The position numbers were made by a program, and so were the translations under genes. Positions 58,001 to 64,000 of a DNA stretch of 64,000 bases are shown in pieces. Source of the stretch: Morinoia aosen. Lineage: Eukaryota; Arthropoda; Malacostraca; Amphipoda; Talitridae. The notes under the pieces are model-generated. The model did not search any database, had not been told where the DNA came from, and saw nothing but the letters and a program-made list of their open reading frames with translations. The stretch covers positions 67,470,392 through 67,534,391 of the forward strand of contig CM059559.1 of the NCBI GenBank assembly GCA_030386875.1, in the 5' to 3' direction. Every line of letters begins with the position of its first letter. Within the stretch, counting starts at the first letter, position 1.

Positions 58001-58110
58001 AGTTGACAGTTGCAGCCCTCAAGGACTGGCTCGGTGCTCGCGGCATCAGAGTTACAGGGAAGAAGAAACCTCAGCTCGTACAGGACGTTTATGACGCGCT
58101 ACACGCGTGA
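39948..58110 (+). CDS. Ku70: Ku70 (XRCC6), last four exons
   Basis: Exons 39948-40044, 53500-53606, 56165-56351 and 57994-58110 join with matching phases into the C-terminal part of Ku70. Ku70 pairs with Ku80 to encircle DNA ends in non-homologous end joining in the nucleus. The order here is the end of the beta-barrel, the helical C-terminal arm (SFENPDLQTHWRNDEALAL), an Ala-rich linker and the SAP DNA-binding domain. The upstream exons (vWA and most of the barrel) were not found; they may lie in the TE-rich DNA to the left or outside the window. The exon at 56165 has an apparent 1-nt frameshift. Introns of 13.5, 2.6 and 1.6 kb carry repeats. Confidence 0.85.
40156..40476 (-). repeat. R1 SINE-like repeat, copy 6
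   Basis: Diverged minus-sense R1, from GAGGGCCCAAGCTAGAGG through CCTTGTTTCATAGA to GGGTTAAACTTTATTAGG. It lies about 110 bp after the Ku70 exon at 39948. Confidence 0.75.
40660..40800 (+). repeat. 24-bp minisatellite, short array
   Basis: About six copies of GTCCAGACCTGGCTGTGTG-type units with a 24-bp period. The same unit forms the long array at 51828-52312. Confidence 0.9.
40801..41317. other. flank of the short minisatellite
   Basis: TGACATCACTCGCACGCA at about 40899 resembles TGACGTCACTCGCACGCA at 51762, beside the long array. The two arrays therefore share flanking sequence. No gene seen. Confidence 0.45.
41318..41665 (+). repeat. R1 SINE-like repeat, copy 7
   Basis: Full-length plus-sense R1, from GTTTAATCCTCCGTGAC to CCCCTGAAGGG. 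Confidence 0.8.
41685..41870 (+). repeat. R1 degenerate partial copy
   Basis: Repeats the middle of R1 (GTAGAAGAAGAAAATCATAGG, CAGCAGTGAAT, AAAAAGAAGCCCTAC) 20 bp after copy 7, more decayed. Confidence 0.6.
41871..42890. other. AT-rich Ku70 intron DNA
   Basis: No gene, terminal repeat or copy of the window's families recognised. Confidence 0.4.
42900..45805 (+). mobile_element. LINE (I/Jockey-like), degenerate, RT core deleted
   Basis: ORF1 pieces at 43319-43699 and 43982-44248 end in gag-like CCHC knuckles (CTKCWRWGHTAFIC, CSSGHDEANC, CPVC). After the R1 insertion, broken frames carry RTSCWWTDECKIARRKYHKA and ILKPGKVPTDPRSFRPVALT (start of RT), then GFRAGR. The text then jumps directly to LFNIMINDAF...SLHADPGAVWV, so the central RT blocks are deleted and the YADD box is mutated to HADP. 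The element cannot move. Its 3' end abuts exon ii of the second THAP9-like fragment. Confidence 0.8.
44341..44706 (+). repeat. R1 SINE-like repeat, copy 8, nested in the LINE
   Basis: Full-length R1 between the CCHC region and the downstream coding remnant of the LINE, so it inserted after the LINE. Confidence 0.85.
46150..46479 (+). repeat. R1 SINE-like repeat, copy 9, perfect target duplication
   Basis: 330-bp R1 flanked by a perfect 15-bp direct repeat GAAATGGAGATGATA (46135-46149 and 46480-46494). This defines both ends of the R1 unit and indicates retroposition. Confidence 0.9.
46568..46672 (+). repeat. R1 fragment (head only), copy 10
   Basis: R1 head from ATGTTAGTTCAAGCCTCC to GGCACCATTTAGTG, then unrelated sequence. 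Confidence 0.75.
47339..47684 (+). repeat. R1 SINE-like repeat, copy 11, target duplication
   Basis: Full-length R1 between AAATACTAAAAA and AAATACTATAAA, a near-perfect 12-bp duplication. Confidence 0.85.
47690..49060. other. Ku70 intron DNA with small direct repeats
   Basis: No gene. A ~25-bp direct repeat (TAGTTTTCTACTATTTTTTT) lies at 48520-48565. Copies of CAGCCAGTGCAATTGGTCTG occur at about 48934-49005. Confidence 0.5.
49066..50013. mobile_element. MITE with 15-bp ends, 0.95 kb
   Basis: Ends GTATTTTAGGTGCCT and the inverse. The inverted similarity continues inward over about 75 bp with mismatches. Inside, two imperfect copies of a ~150-bp segment (from about 49388 and 49545) share AAAGACGAAACNAAACCTACC and GGCATAGAAGA-type text. 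No coding frame. The target duplication is unclear. Confidence 0.7.
50190..50890. mobile_element. foldback MITE, 0.7 kb palindrome
   Basis: Arms of about 320 bp (about 50190-50515 and 50560-50890) form a near-perfect hairpin. Internal text (TAAGCATTAGCGAGCACATTG) resembles 49910-49930 of the neighbouring MITE, so the two families are related. AAGATGGCGGC at 50535-50545, in the loop, resembles a YY1/Pho site. Confidence 0.75.
50900..51827. other. Ku70 intron DNA, nothing recognised
   Basis: AT-rich. The last 70 bp share TGACGTCACTCGCACGCAGCAC with the flank of the short minisatellite at 40.9 kb. Confidence 0.4.
51828..52312 (+). repeat. 24-bp minisatellite, long array (~20 units)
   Basis: About 20 tandem copies of a 24-bp unit around CTGTCCAGACCTGGCTGTG, with occasional 21-bp variants (TATGGTGTCC). 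Several frames stay open through it on both strands because the period is a multiple of three. These frames (up to 212 residues) are not genes. Confidence 0.95.
52331..53195 (-). repeat. R1 SINE-like repeat, copy 12, split by a MITE
   Basis: Minus-sense R1. Its tail lies at 52331-52403 and its remainder at about 52955-53195, separated by the TTAA MITE at 52408-52939. Confidence 0.8.
52408..52939. mobile_element. TTAA MITE family B, copy 2, inside R1
   Basis: 532 bp starting CCCTTTGTCTCC after TTAA (52404-52407). It ends in a mutated GGAGGCAAGGGG followed by TGAA. It shares CTGACGGG and AAAATTAGGG with the inverse of 39246-39752. Confidence 0.75.
53500..53606 (+). CDS. Ku70: Ku70 exon: helical arm, first part
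   Basis: Acceptor CTGTGTCAG, donor ACAG|GTAACG. Encodes YDPLSFENPDLQTHWRNDEA and on to VPDYT, the highly conserved Ku70 helical segment (SFENPxLQxHxRNxEALAL). It ends in phase 1. Confidence 0.9.
53607..54400. other. Ku70 intron DNA
   Basis: No gene or repeat of the listed families seen. Confidence 0.4.
54405..54985 (-). pseudogene. Tc1/mariner-type transposase fossil
   Basis: Minus-strand pieces in the order expected of the DDE domain: GWVGFCDNGRVKSPIFFESH with LNGTLYLQFLQ (54922-54790), WWMHDGAPCHQL (54744-54712), then PPRSPDLTPCDFFMAFY (about 54466-54420). The HDGAP Asp and SPDLTPCDFF motifs are diagnostic. Frame changes separate the pieces, so it is inactive. Terminal repeats were not located. 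Confidence 0.75.
54990..56160. other. Ku70 intron DNA
   Basis: No supported gene. A minus frame at 55835-56080 has no motif I can name. Confidence 0.4.
56165..56351 (+). pseudogene. Ku70: Ku70 exon: helical arm and Ala linker, with frameshift
   Basis: Acceptor GGTGTCTAG; enters in phase 1 and reads VPDYARIRKKTGDLVAEFKQ, SVWSAGYDP. After AAAN near 56268 this frame runs to poly-Leu and a TAG at 56326. The neighbouring frame gives KPPSKPN, Ala8, then PASVEDLAKENK and reaches the GTGAGC donor in phase 0, fitting the SAP exon. So one base appears to be missing near 56265-56272. It may be an assembly error, a null allele or real decay. The sequence either side is well conserved, so I favour an error or recent change. 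Confidence 0.7.
56290..56316 (+). repeat. (GCT)8 trinucleotide run in Ku70 coding DNA
   Basis: Eight GCT triplets encode poly-Ala in the SAP-compatible frame and poly-Leu in the upstream frame. Confidence 0.9.
56352..57993. other. Ku70 last intron
   Basis: GTGAGC donor and CAG acceptor. AT-rich, with no other feature seen. Confidence 0.6.
57994..58110 (+). CDS. Ku70: Ku70 last exon: SAP domain
   Basis: Acceptor ACTGAAGCAG. Encodes VDKLTVAALKDWLGARGIRV then TGKKKPQLVQDVYDALHA and TGA. This is a full SAP domain (helix-extended loop-helix, DNA binding), matching the KFTVPMLKEACRAYGLKSG...KQELLEAL end of vertebrate Ku70. Confidence 0.9.
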   Translation: MDKLTVAALKDWLGARGIRVTGKKKPQLVQDVYDALHA

Positions 58111-58330
58111 GAACTTCCACAGGACCCTCATAGGATAAGGATATGGAGATCTCGGTGTGTAACTCAAGTTTTTCATTTAGAAATTTGTTTAGCTCACAAG
58201 TTGTTCTTAGATTATCAGTTGAAAATTTACGTCGGACAGTGGCACATGTAGTCATGCGTTCACGACAAAAACATTGCTGCTAATTAGTACTCCAGTGCCT
58301 TAATAAAATAAACAAATTGTATTATTGCAA
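58111..58330 (+). other. Ku70 3' UTR with polyadenylation signal
   Basis: AATAAA at 58302-58307, about 190 bp after the stop codon, is the best polyadenylation signal. Confidence 0.6.
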
Positions 58331-59400
58331 TTAAAGAAGTTATCTTCGTCATGAGAGGAGGGAAAATATTGCTCCAGTGGCACCAGGCCACGACGGTCAC
58401 GGACTCTGCTTACAATATGTTTACGAAGTGTTTAAATTTCAAAGTTCGGTAGGGGTAAGCAAAACTCTTTATTACCTGTCGGTAAGCAAAATTTGATTAG
58501 TTATAATAATTTTCCCCATTATGAGTTCAGCTCGTGAAATGTTTCTAAGTTTTAAGCAAAATGAAAGGAAAGACGCTACACCCTCATTTCCCCATGAATT
58601 TATTTCGGGTGTTTTTGTCTCATGGTCTACTCGCCGGTACTTTGAATTTTTCTTGACACCTAGACTCGCATTCAAAATGATTTTGTAGATGTATTTTGAA
58701 ATCAATGGTAGAATAAATTGACGTGAGAAAAATTACTACATCGTACAAACCAAAGGCTGAAGAACTCCCAATAAGACTCGCTGGTTTGTGATCAAATTTA
58801 GGGTGTGAAGTCATATGATCTAAAATAATATTAACATCTATAAGTACTTCACTACGCTCAAATCATGAAGAAATTGTGTTAAGTGTTTGAAAAACACCTA
58901 CACCAGCGAGGTATTCATCTCTTCAAGGAATCAGAAATTATTACAACTTTAAAAAATTAAGATTCATCAATTAAATACGACAAGATTTACATCTCAATTA
59001 CAATAGACTAAATTTCTTCCAGTCCTCGAACTTACATATTTCCACCACCCATCCGATGTCATGTGGCCAGTTTCAAGGCATTTACCCCAAGCAACTTAAT
59101 TTTATACAGATTCAAATACGGTGTGTGCGATCGGTTATATTAATCGGATATTGTTTTTTAGAGGGTTGTTTCCAATCGTTAAATCTGATTGCGTCATATA
59201 AGTATCTAAAAGATCTCAACGTAGTCTAGGGTTGTACAATAGTTCAAGAACCATCCATTGTTTCCGGAGTTGTTCATTGCAGGTTTATAGTTTTCAAGAT
59301 TTATTGAACAAAAGGGAATTTTTTTGTTTTCTGTTGGCGCGGCATAATCTAATTCCCTGAATTTTAATGTGTAATTGATTTGGATCGATAATTGGCTTAA
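58331..59400. other. intergenic DNA after Ku70
   Basis: No gene or clear repeat recognised. Confidence 0.4.
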
Positions 59401-59404
59401 GTAG

Positions 59405-59925
59405 ATGTTAACCGGTCCTGAGCTAACGGTTAGGCAGGTCCCTTTTTTTCAAATAAAATTGTTTTTATGCAGTTGTTTTGTGACGGACCATCATTTTCCG
59501 GTTCCCTGCCGTCCGGTTTTTTCATTACCTACTATTTCGTTAACTTTTTATCTTGTTTAATAAACTTTTTTCTCAAATTGCCGTTTCTATGATCTTTGTG
59601 CACAGATCCCGTGTTTCCTTTGACACTTTGAATGCGGCAGGTAAAGCTGAAGCTTAATATTCAACTCAAATTTAAAGTCAATTGTAGCAAGCAATTGTGA
59701 AAATAGCAAACGTTAATTGGATCTTGCCTTCATTAACCTTCGATGAAGTAATTATGAAATCTAAATTTGTGACTACTGATCGGTCAGAAGTATAAAAACT
59801 CACTCCGTGTACCACCGGTGGCTCACGTCGCAGTCGAAGTGTTAAGCCCATACTAAATAGTGCCTTCCTCTCTTTGGAACGCCTTTGTTGCGGTTGGGGT
59901 GGCTAAAATTAATTTATCCCATCTG
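59405..59925 (-). repeat. R1 SINE-like repeat, copy 13, split by a MITE
   Basis: Minus-sense R1 parts at 59405-59619 and 59846-59925, interrupted by the TTAA MITE at 59624-59841. The break falls where the R1 consensus reads TTAACTCCATACTAAATGG. Confidence 0.8.
59624..59841. mobile_element. TTAA MITE family A, copy 3, inside R1
   Basis: 218 bp, left flank TTGA (59620-59623, mutated), right flank TTAA (59842-59845), ends CACTTTGAATGCGGC and GTCGCAGTCGAAGTG. Family of 7176-7396. Confidence 0.8.
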
Positions 59926-60453
59926 ATCTAATTTTTATTTTAATCTGGACCATCAACTACGTTTTATACAAAATTGGGAAATTGGAATTGGAAATGATAG
60001 AAGAAAACGAACGAGTTTAGCACAAGTCAAACGTGAGATGAGAAATGTTTTGACCAAATTGGTCTGAATCGATTCTTGATTGGAAATAAACTGATGTAAA
60101 TCATAAAATGTCATTAATTTCATTTTAGTATGAAACAATTCTCGCTAAAAATAATCAAAATATATTACAAAACGACCACGACGATAAGTGAAACAATGAA
60201 TAAAATAATAATAATTTTACGGAAACGTTTCTACCGGGGTCACCAGCGTAACGCCAATATGGACCCCCCCAGCAGTAGCTGGGAAACTCTCAGAGATTTC
60301 GACTAAAGCAGGCTACAGAAAGTTACACTATGCTCCAGCTTTCCGACTAGTCGTACCGAACATACAGCGAGGCCAACAGTAGGTAAGGTTTAATAGTGAA
60401 TAGTTTAGGCTGGTGAAGTGTCGCAATTTCCGAAATTTGACAAGTTCCTCGTA

Positions 60454-61500
60454 TCAGATAACGTCGTACGCATTTATTCTTTGAAGAAAGGTAATTAATT
60501 GATCAACGGGTGCATTGTGACCAGGTATGTTGCTTATTGAATGTGGCCGGCTATCGTCGGAGAAGACTTCAAAACACTGTCGTCGCGTATTGCGCAGCGC
60601 GGCGCAGTCGATGAGAACGTGCTTCACAGTGAGGCGCGCCTCCAGGCACAAAGGGCAACCAGGCGGAGGCTCTTGTACCTCACTGTTCATGAGGTAGCTA
60701 TGGGTGAGGTAGGTGTGGCCGCTTCTCAGTCGATTAAGTACGACCTCCACTCGGCGTGGCAGTCTTCTTTTGGGCCATGATCCCGGTTCCAACTGGGCCT
60801 CGTGCATGAGGCTCCTCCTCTGGTGCCAGTCTTCCTTCCATTTGCTGTGGATCTCTTTCTCGAGAACCGTGAACCAGTCCCTATAAAATGTTGGGAATCG
60901 CTCTGGCGGGCGAAGTGCGGCTGCTTTTGCTAGACTATCGGCGGTCTCGTTACCTCGAATCCCCACATGGCTGGGGATCCAGCAAAACTTGATGGTTATA
61001 CGATTCTGGGCAAAGTCGTGAATCTGGTGTTGGAGAAGGCGGGCATGAGGATGGTCCGTGCGTTTGTCGAGGAGAACTCGCAAAACACTCAGGGAATCAC
61101 TAAAGATAATAAATTGGTCCTTAGGAAGATCCCGAATGATCTGTAGTGCTAAATCAATGGCATACAGTTCCGCCGTGAATATGGTGGATACTTGGGGAAG
61201 TGAAATCTGTTTCTGAACGCTGCTACAGAATGCCGCCGCGCCCACGCCATCGTTGCTCTTGGAGCCATCTGTGAAGACGGCAGTGTGGCCTGGGTAATTT
61301 TCGCTTGCTAGTCGGTGGTATTCCTGGATGTATGTAGTTGGATGGGTTGTTTCCTTTTTTAGGGCTGTTAGTTCCAAGTTTATATCAATGGCGACCGTAT
61401 TCCATGTTGGGACGTTAAGGTTCAGTAGCCGGTACGAGAAAGCGGGTTTGATATAAGGGGGTTCGAGATTTAGGGATTCAATGTTATTGAGTGTGCGAAT
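60454..61500 (-). pseudogene. LINE RNase H and Cys-rich tail
   Basis: Continues the LINE polyprotein after the frame change: IRTLNNIESLNLEPPYIKPA, then RNase H with TDGSKSNDGVGAA (Asp), AELYAIDLAL (Glu), IIFSDSLSVL (Asp) and SHVGIRGNETAD (His and Asp). The end has CPLCLEARLTVKHVLIDC, the Cys-rich motif found after RNase H in I-group LINEs. All four catalytic acidic residues are present. Confidence 0.85.
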
Positions 61501-62745
61501 GAAGGCACAACTTTCTTGTTTACGTACAATCTCCTGTCAATAGGAGGGATAGCAGAGTTAAAGGCTGGGTTACCTAAGTGGCTTTTCATTTTGAAATAAT
61601 ATTTTAAGGAAAGTAGTTGCCTTCGCAGGTTCAGCGGCATTTCACCGGCTAGAACTTGGAGGCTTGCGGCAGGTGTGGACTTGAAGGCTCCTGTAGCCAG
61701 ACGCAGACAGTCGTTGGCGACGGGATCCAAGAGCTTAAGGGTGGTGTTGGATGCTGATGCGTAGACATTGCTTCCGTAGTCAATTATCGATCGAACAAAA
61801 AATTTGTACATGTGGAGAAGAATGTGCTGATCCCCTCCCCAGTCATGGGAGGAGATGGATTTGAGCATAGAGCATCCTTTCTTGCATTTGGCTCTGATTT
61901 CGTTGATGTGTTTTTTCCATGTTAGTTTTGTGTCCCACGTAAGTCCAAGAAATTTGATTTCCTCTACAAACTCAAGATCTTGATTTGCGATTTTCAGGGG
62001 TGGGGGCATCTGGATACCGGGCAACAGGGTGAAATGTACAGCTTTGGATTTTTCTGATGAGAAAGTGGAACCGTTCTTCAGAGTCCATCGTACGGCACGA
62101 TCAATACATTCCTGGAGTTTAATTTTTATGACATTTAGATCACTGTGTCGATAACCGAGCTGAAAGTCGTCCAAAAACAGTGAGGCATGAAATCGTAGAT
62201 CCTGAGGAATCAGAGAGGCGATACCATTGATTTTAATGGCAAAAAGGGTGACCGAGAGCACTGAACCTTGCGGGACGCCTTCTTCTTGAGGGAAGGGGTC
62301 GGACAAATAATTGTTGATTCTGACTCTAAAAGTTCGGTCGCGTAAGAATTCTTGGATGAACGAGGGGAGTCGTCCTCGTAGGTGCATTTGATGGAGGTCT
62401 CGCATTATTCCAAATTTCCACGTTGTATCGTAAGCTTTCGTTAGGTCGAAGAACACGCATACGAAGTGTTCGTTGTGTACGAAAGCTCTCCTGATCGTAG
62501 TTTCGAGGCGCACTAGGTGGTCGGTTGTGGATCTACTTCGCCTACCGCCGCACTGGATGTTGGTGAGGCAGCTGTGCATGTCGCAGAAGTCCGAGAGTCT
62601 GTTGCTGACCAGACGTTCCATTGTTTTACAGAGGCAACTGGTTAGTGCGATGGGTCTGTAGTTTTGGGGCGATTGTGGAGATTTATGCGGTTTCGGAAAG
62701 GGGATTATAATTGCCTCCCGCCAGCTGGGAGGTAAAAATCCGTTC
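61470..62745 (-). pseudogene. LINE reverse transcriptase
   Basis: Reads from WREAIIIPFPKPH through NYRPIALTSCLCKTMERLV, GGRRSRSTTDHLVRLE, CVFFDLTKAYDTTW (block A Asp), EEGVPQGSVLSVTLFAIKIN (block B), and HASLFLDDFQLGY, where the usual YADD/YVDD box reads FLDD, then the thumb region. It ends at a stop at 61470 that is out of register with the RNase H frame. This enzyme copies the element's RNA into DNA at a nicked target. Confidence 0.85.
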
Positions 62746-64000
62746 AGCCAAAGTTAATTCATAAAATTTGAGAAAGAAAGAAAAAAAAAAAAGAAAAACA
62801 GTTTATTTCCAATAGAGATGGTACAAAAGTACCATCATTGGTTTTTAAAATATCTTAAAATTAATACACTTAGATGATACACACACACGAGTAATGAAAA
62901 ACTCGTGTCACTAGTCGAAAAGAAATGATTGAGGGCAATGAACTCCTAATCTAGCTTAATCTACATTTGATAATACATGTAATGATAATTATTAGAGATA
63001 ACACAATTTCATGGACGATGCATTTTCATATTTGGGTGAAAACACTTTTGACAGTTTACATGTACATGACATAAAACTTCACAATTCTTGACAACAGGAA
63101 ATAATATATGAAATCGCTTGTTTCGGTCAATGTTCACAAGTGTCATTTTAAGTAATCATGAAAAAAAATATATACATATATATCCATATACACACATATG
63201 TACATATACGGTTGTGTGTGTGTATATATCCATACACACACTCACACACACAAATATACACACATATATACAGACATATATGTACACACATGCATGAGGA
63301 CCAAGAAGATTATAAGTTTTGTATTTCTGATTCAATAATTTTAACATAACGGTCATTAGTTAATAAGCATTTTATTTAAATATAAATGGATGATCGCACA
63401 ACAAATGTATAGTTTTTACATGAATGCTTTACAATAATAAAGAGATGACGAGTTAGGTAATGTTACAAGTTGAGAGTGCACAGAAAAGAGACCATTATCT
63501 CTAGTAAAATGCTAGTTGTCAGTCTATTACACACATATCTGCACGTATACATGTAAATATATACACATACACATGCACACACATACCCACGCACATACTT
63601 ACACCAAACTCGTAAGCATACACAAATGCATTTCTATGCATCGAGGCAATACATACGCATTCTACAGAGTGCCATACGCATAGCGTGCACACGAACACAT
63701 ACACAAGTAAGCATGTGCGCAAATATCAGCATAAACTAGTCAGTATAAACCAGAATTCCAATCGAAGGAAACAGAGAAAATATCTTTTATTATAGCATGA
63801 ATTTTATAAAATTTCGTACTAAAAATAGTGGCACAAAACAGTCTACTTAAGTCAGAAACATGAAAACGATTGTGGGACGTGAATAAGAAAGAAAACATTA
63901 ATGTCCTATAAAGGCTTCATATTAGAAAAAAATCACATTATCTTTGAAATATGGCGCAAATTGTCGGCAATTGATAAACAAACATAGGTATCACAATATT
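62746..64000. repeat. AT-rich end with TA/CA/TATACA microsatellites
   Basis: Dense ATACACACA- and TATATACA-type runs at about 63165-63290 and 63525-63720. Short frames with strings of His, Tyr, Ile, Val and Cys arise from these runs. No gene seen. Confidence 0.7.

Larger units (their letters stand above)
60215..62745 (-). mobile_element. RNase-H-bearing LINE (I/Nimb-like), 5'-truncated
   Basis: Minus-strand copy of the 3' half of a LINE: reverse transcriptase, RNase H, a Cys-rich tail, a short 3' UTR, and an ATT-rich end near 60215. The 5' break at about 62745 falls inside the coding region (LNGFLPPSWREAIIIPFPKP), as usual for incomplete reverse transcription. It seems young, since the only frame break seen is near 61490-61500. 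Confidence 0.85.

Noticed and set aside
63156..63722. His/Tyr/Val-rich frames on both strands near the right end
   Set aside because: Produced by TA/CA microsatellites.
1..64000. CRISPR-like array or bacterial operon
   Set aside because: No regularly spaced identical repeats with unique spacers. Minisatellites have no spacers, and the genes are split by introns.

Overview
This is a eukaryotic, AT-rich and very repeat-dense nuclear window. Split genes with GT-AG introns, Penelope, BEL/Pao, LINE, hAT, piggyBac-type and P-type elements, and a Ku70 with a C-terminal SAP domain all suggest an arthropod, most likely an insect with a large genome. The species cannot be fixed from the sequence. No bacterial genes, CRISPR array, rRNA or tRNA were seen.

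Two protein-coding loci of real interest emerge once exons are joined across transposon-filled introns. (1) Minus strand, 22191 to 1857: a five-exon gene encoding a THAP9-like P-element transposase protein. It has a THAP zinc finger, a Ser/Thr/Pro/Arg-rich linker built from repeats, an RNase-H-fold transposase core with a plausible D-D-E triad, and the conserved C-terminal region. All four splice phases agree and the spliced frame is open for 978 codons, although the locus spans 20 kb and its introns are loaded with other transposons. It looks like a stationary (domesticated or long-immobile) transposase gene. (2) Plus strand, 39948 to 58110: the last four exons of Ku70, from the end of the beta-barrel through the helical arm to the SAP domain, with introns of 13.5, 2.6 and 1.6 kb. 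Its third visible exon carries an apparent one-base frameshift just before the SAP domain. The first Ku70 intron seen here holds, in antisense, two exons of a second degenerate THAP9-like copy (47180 to 45782).

Layout. 0.5-1.5 kb: SINE-like repeats, called R1 below. 1.9-22.2 kb: the THAP9-like gene. Its intron 3 holds a 1.5 kb inverted-repeat element, a 1.0 kb TTAA palindrome, a TTAA MITE and a 3.4 kb hAT-like foldback element that itself contains head-to-head Penelope ends. Its intron 2 holds a TTAA MITE. Its intron 1 holds a 5.9 kb hAT element with a perfect 8-bp target duplication, carrying a Penelope copy. 22.2-39.9 kb: R1, a broken Ulp1-like protease, a Penelope copy, a CR1/Jockey-type LINE split by other insertions, and a 5'-truncated BEL/Pao element. 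39.9-58.1 kb: Ku70 exons, with R1 copies, a LINE with a deleted reverse-transcriptase core, the second THAP9-like fragment, two foldback MITEs, two arrays of one 24-bp minisatellite, and a mariner fossil in its introns. 58.3-64 kb: R1 with a nested MITE, an RNase-H-bearing LINE on the minus strand, and CA/TA-rich DNA.

P-element transposition and Ku70 are connected in Drosophila, where the Ku70 homologue was first found as a protein binding P-element inverted repeats (IRBP). Here a P-type transposase gene neighbours Ku70 and a second copy sits inside a Ku70 intron. This may be coincidence, but it is the most thought-provoking feature of the window. Exon joins were made by eye from splice signals, phase and protein similarity, without transcript data.
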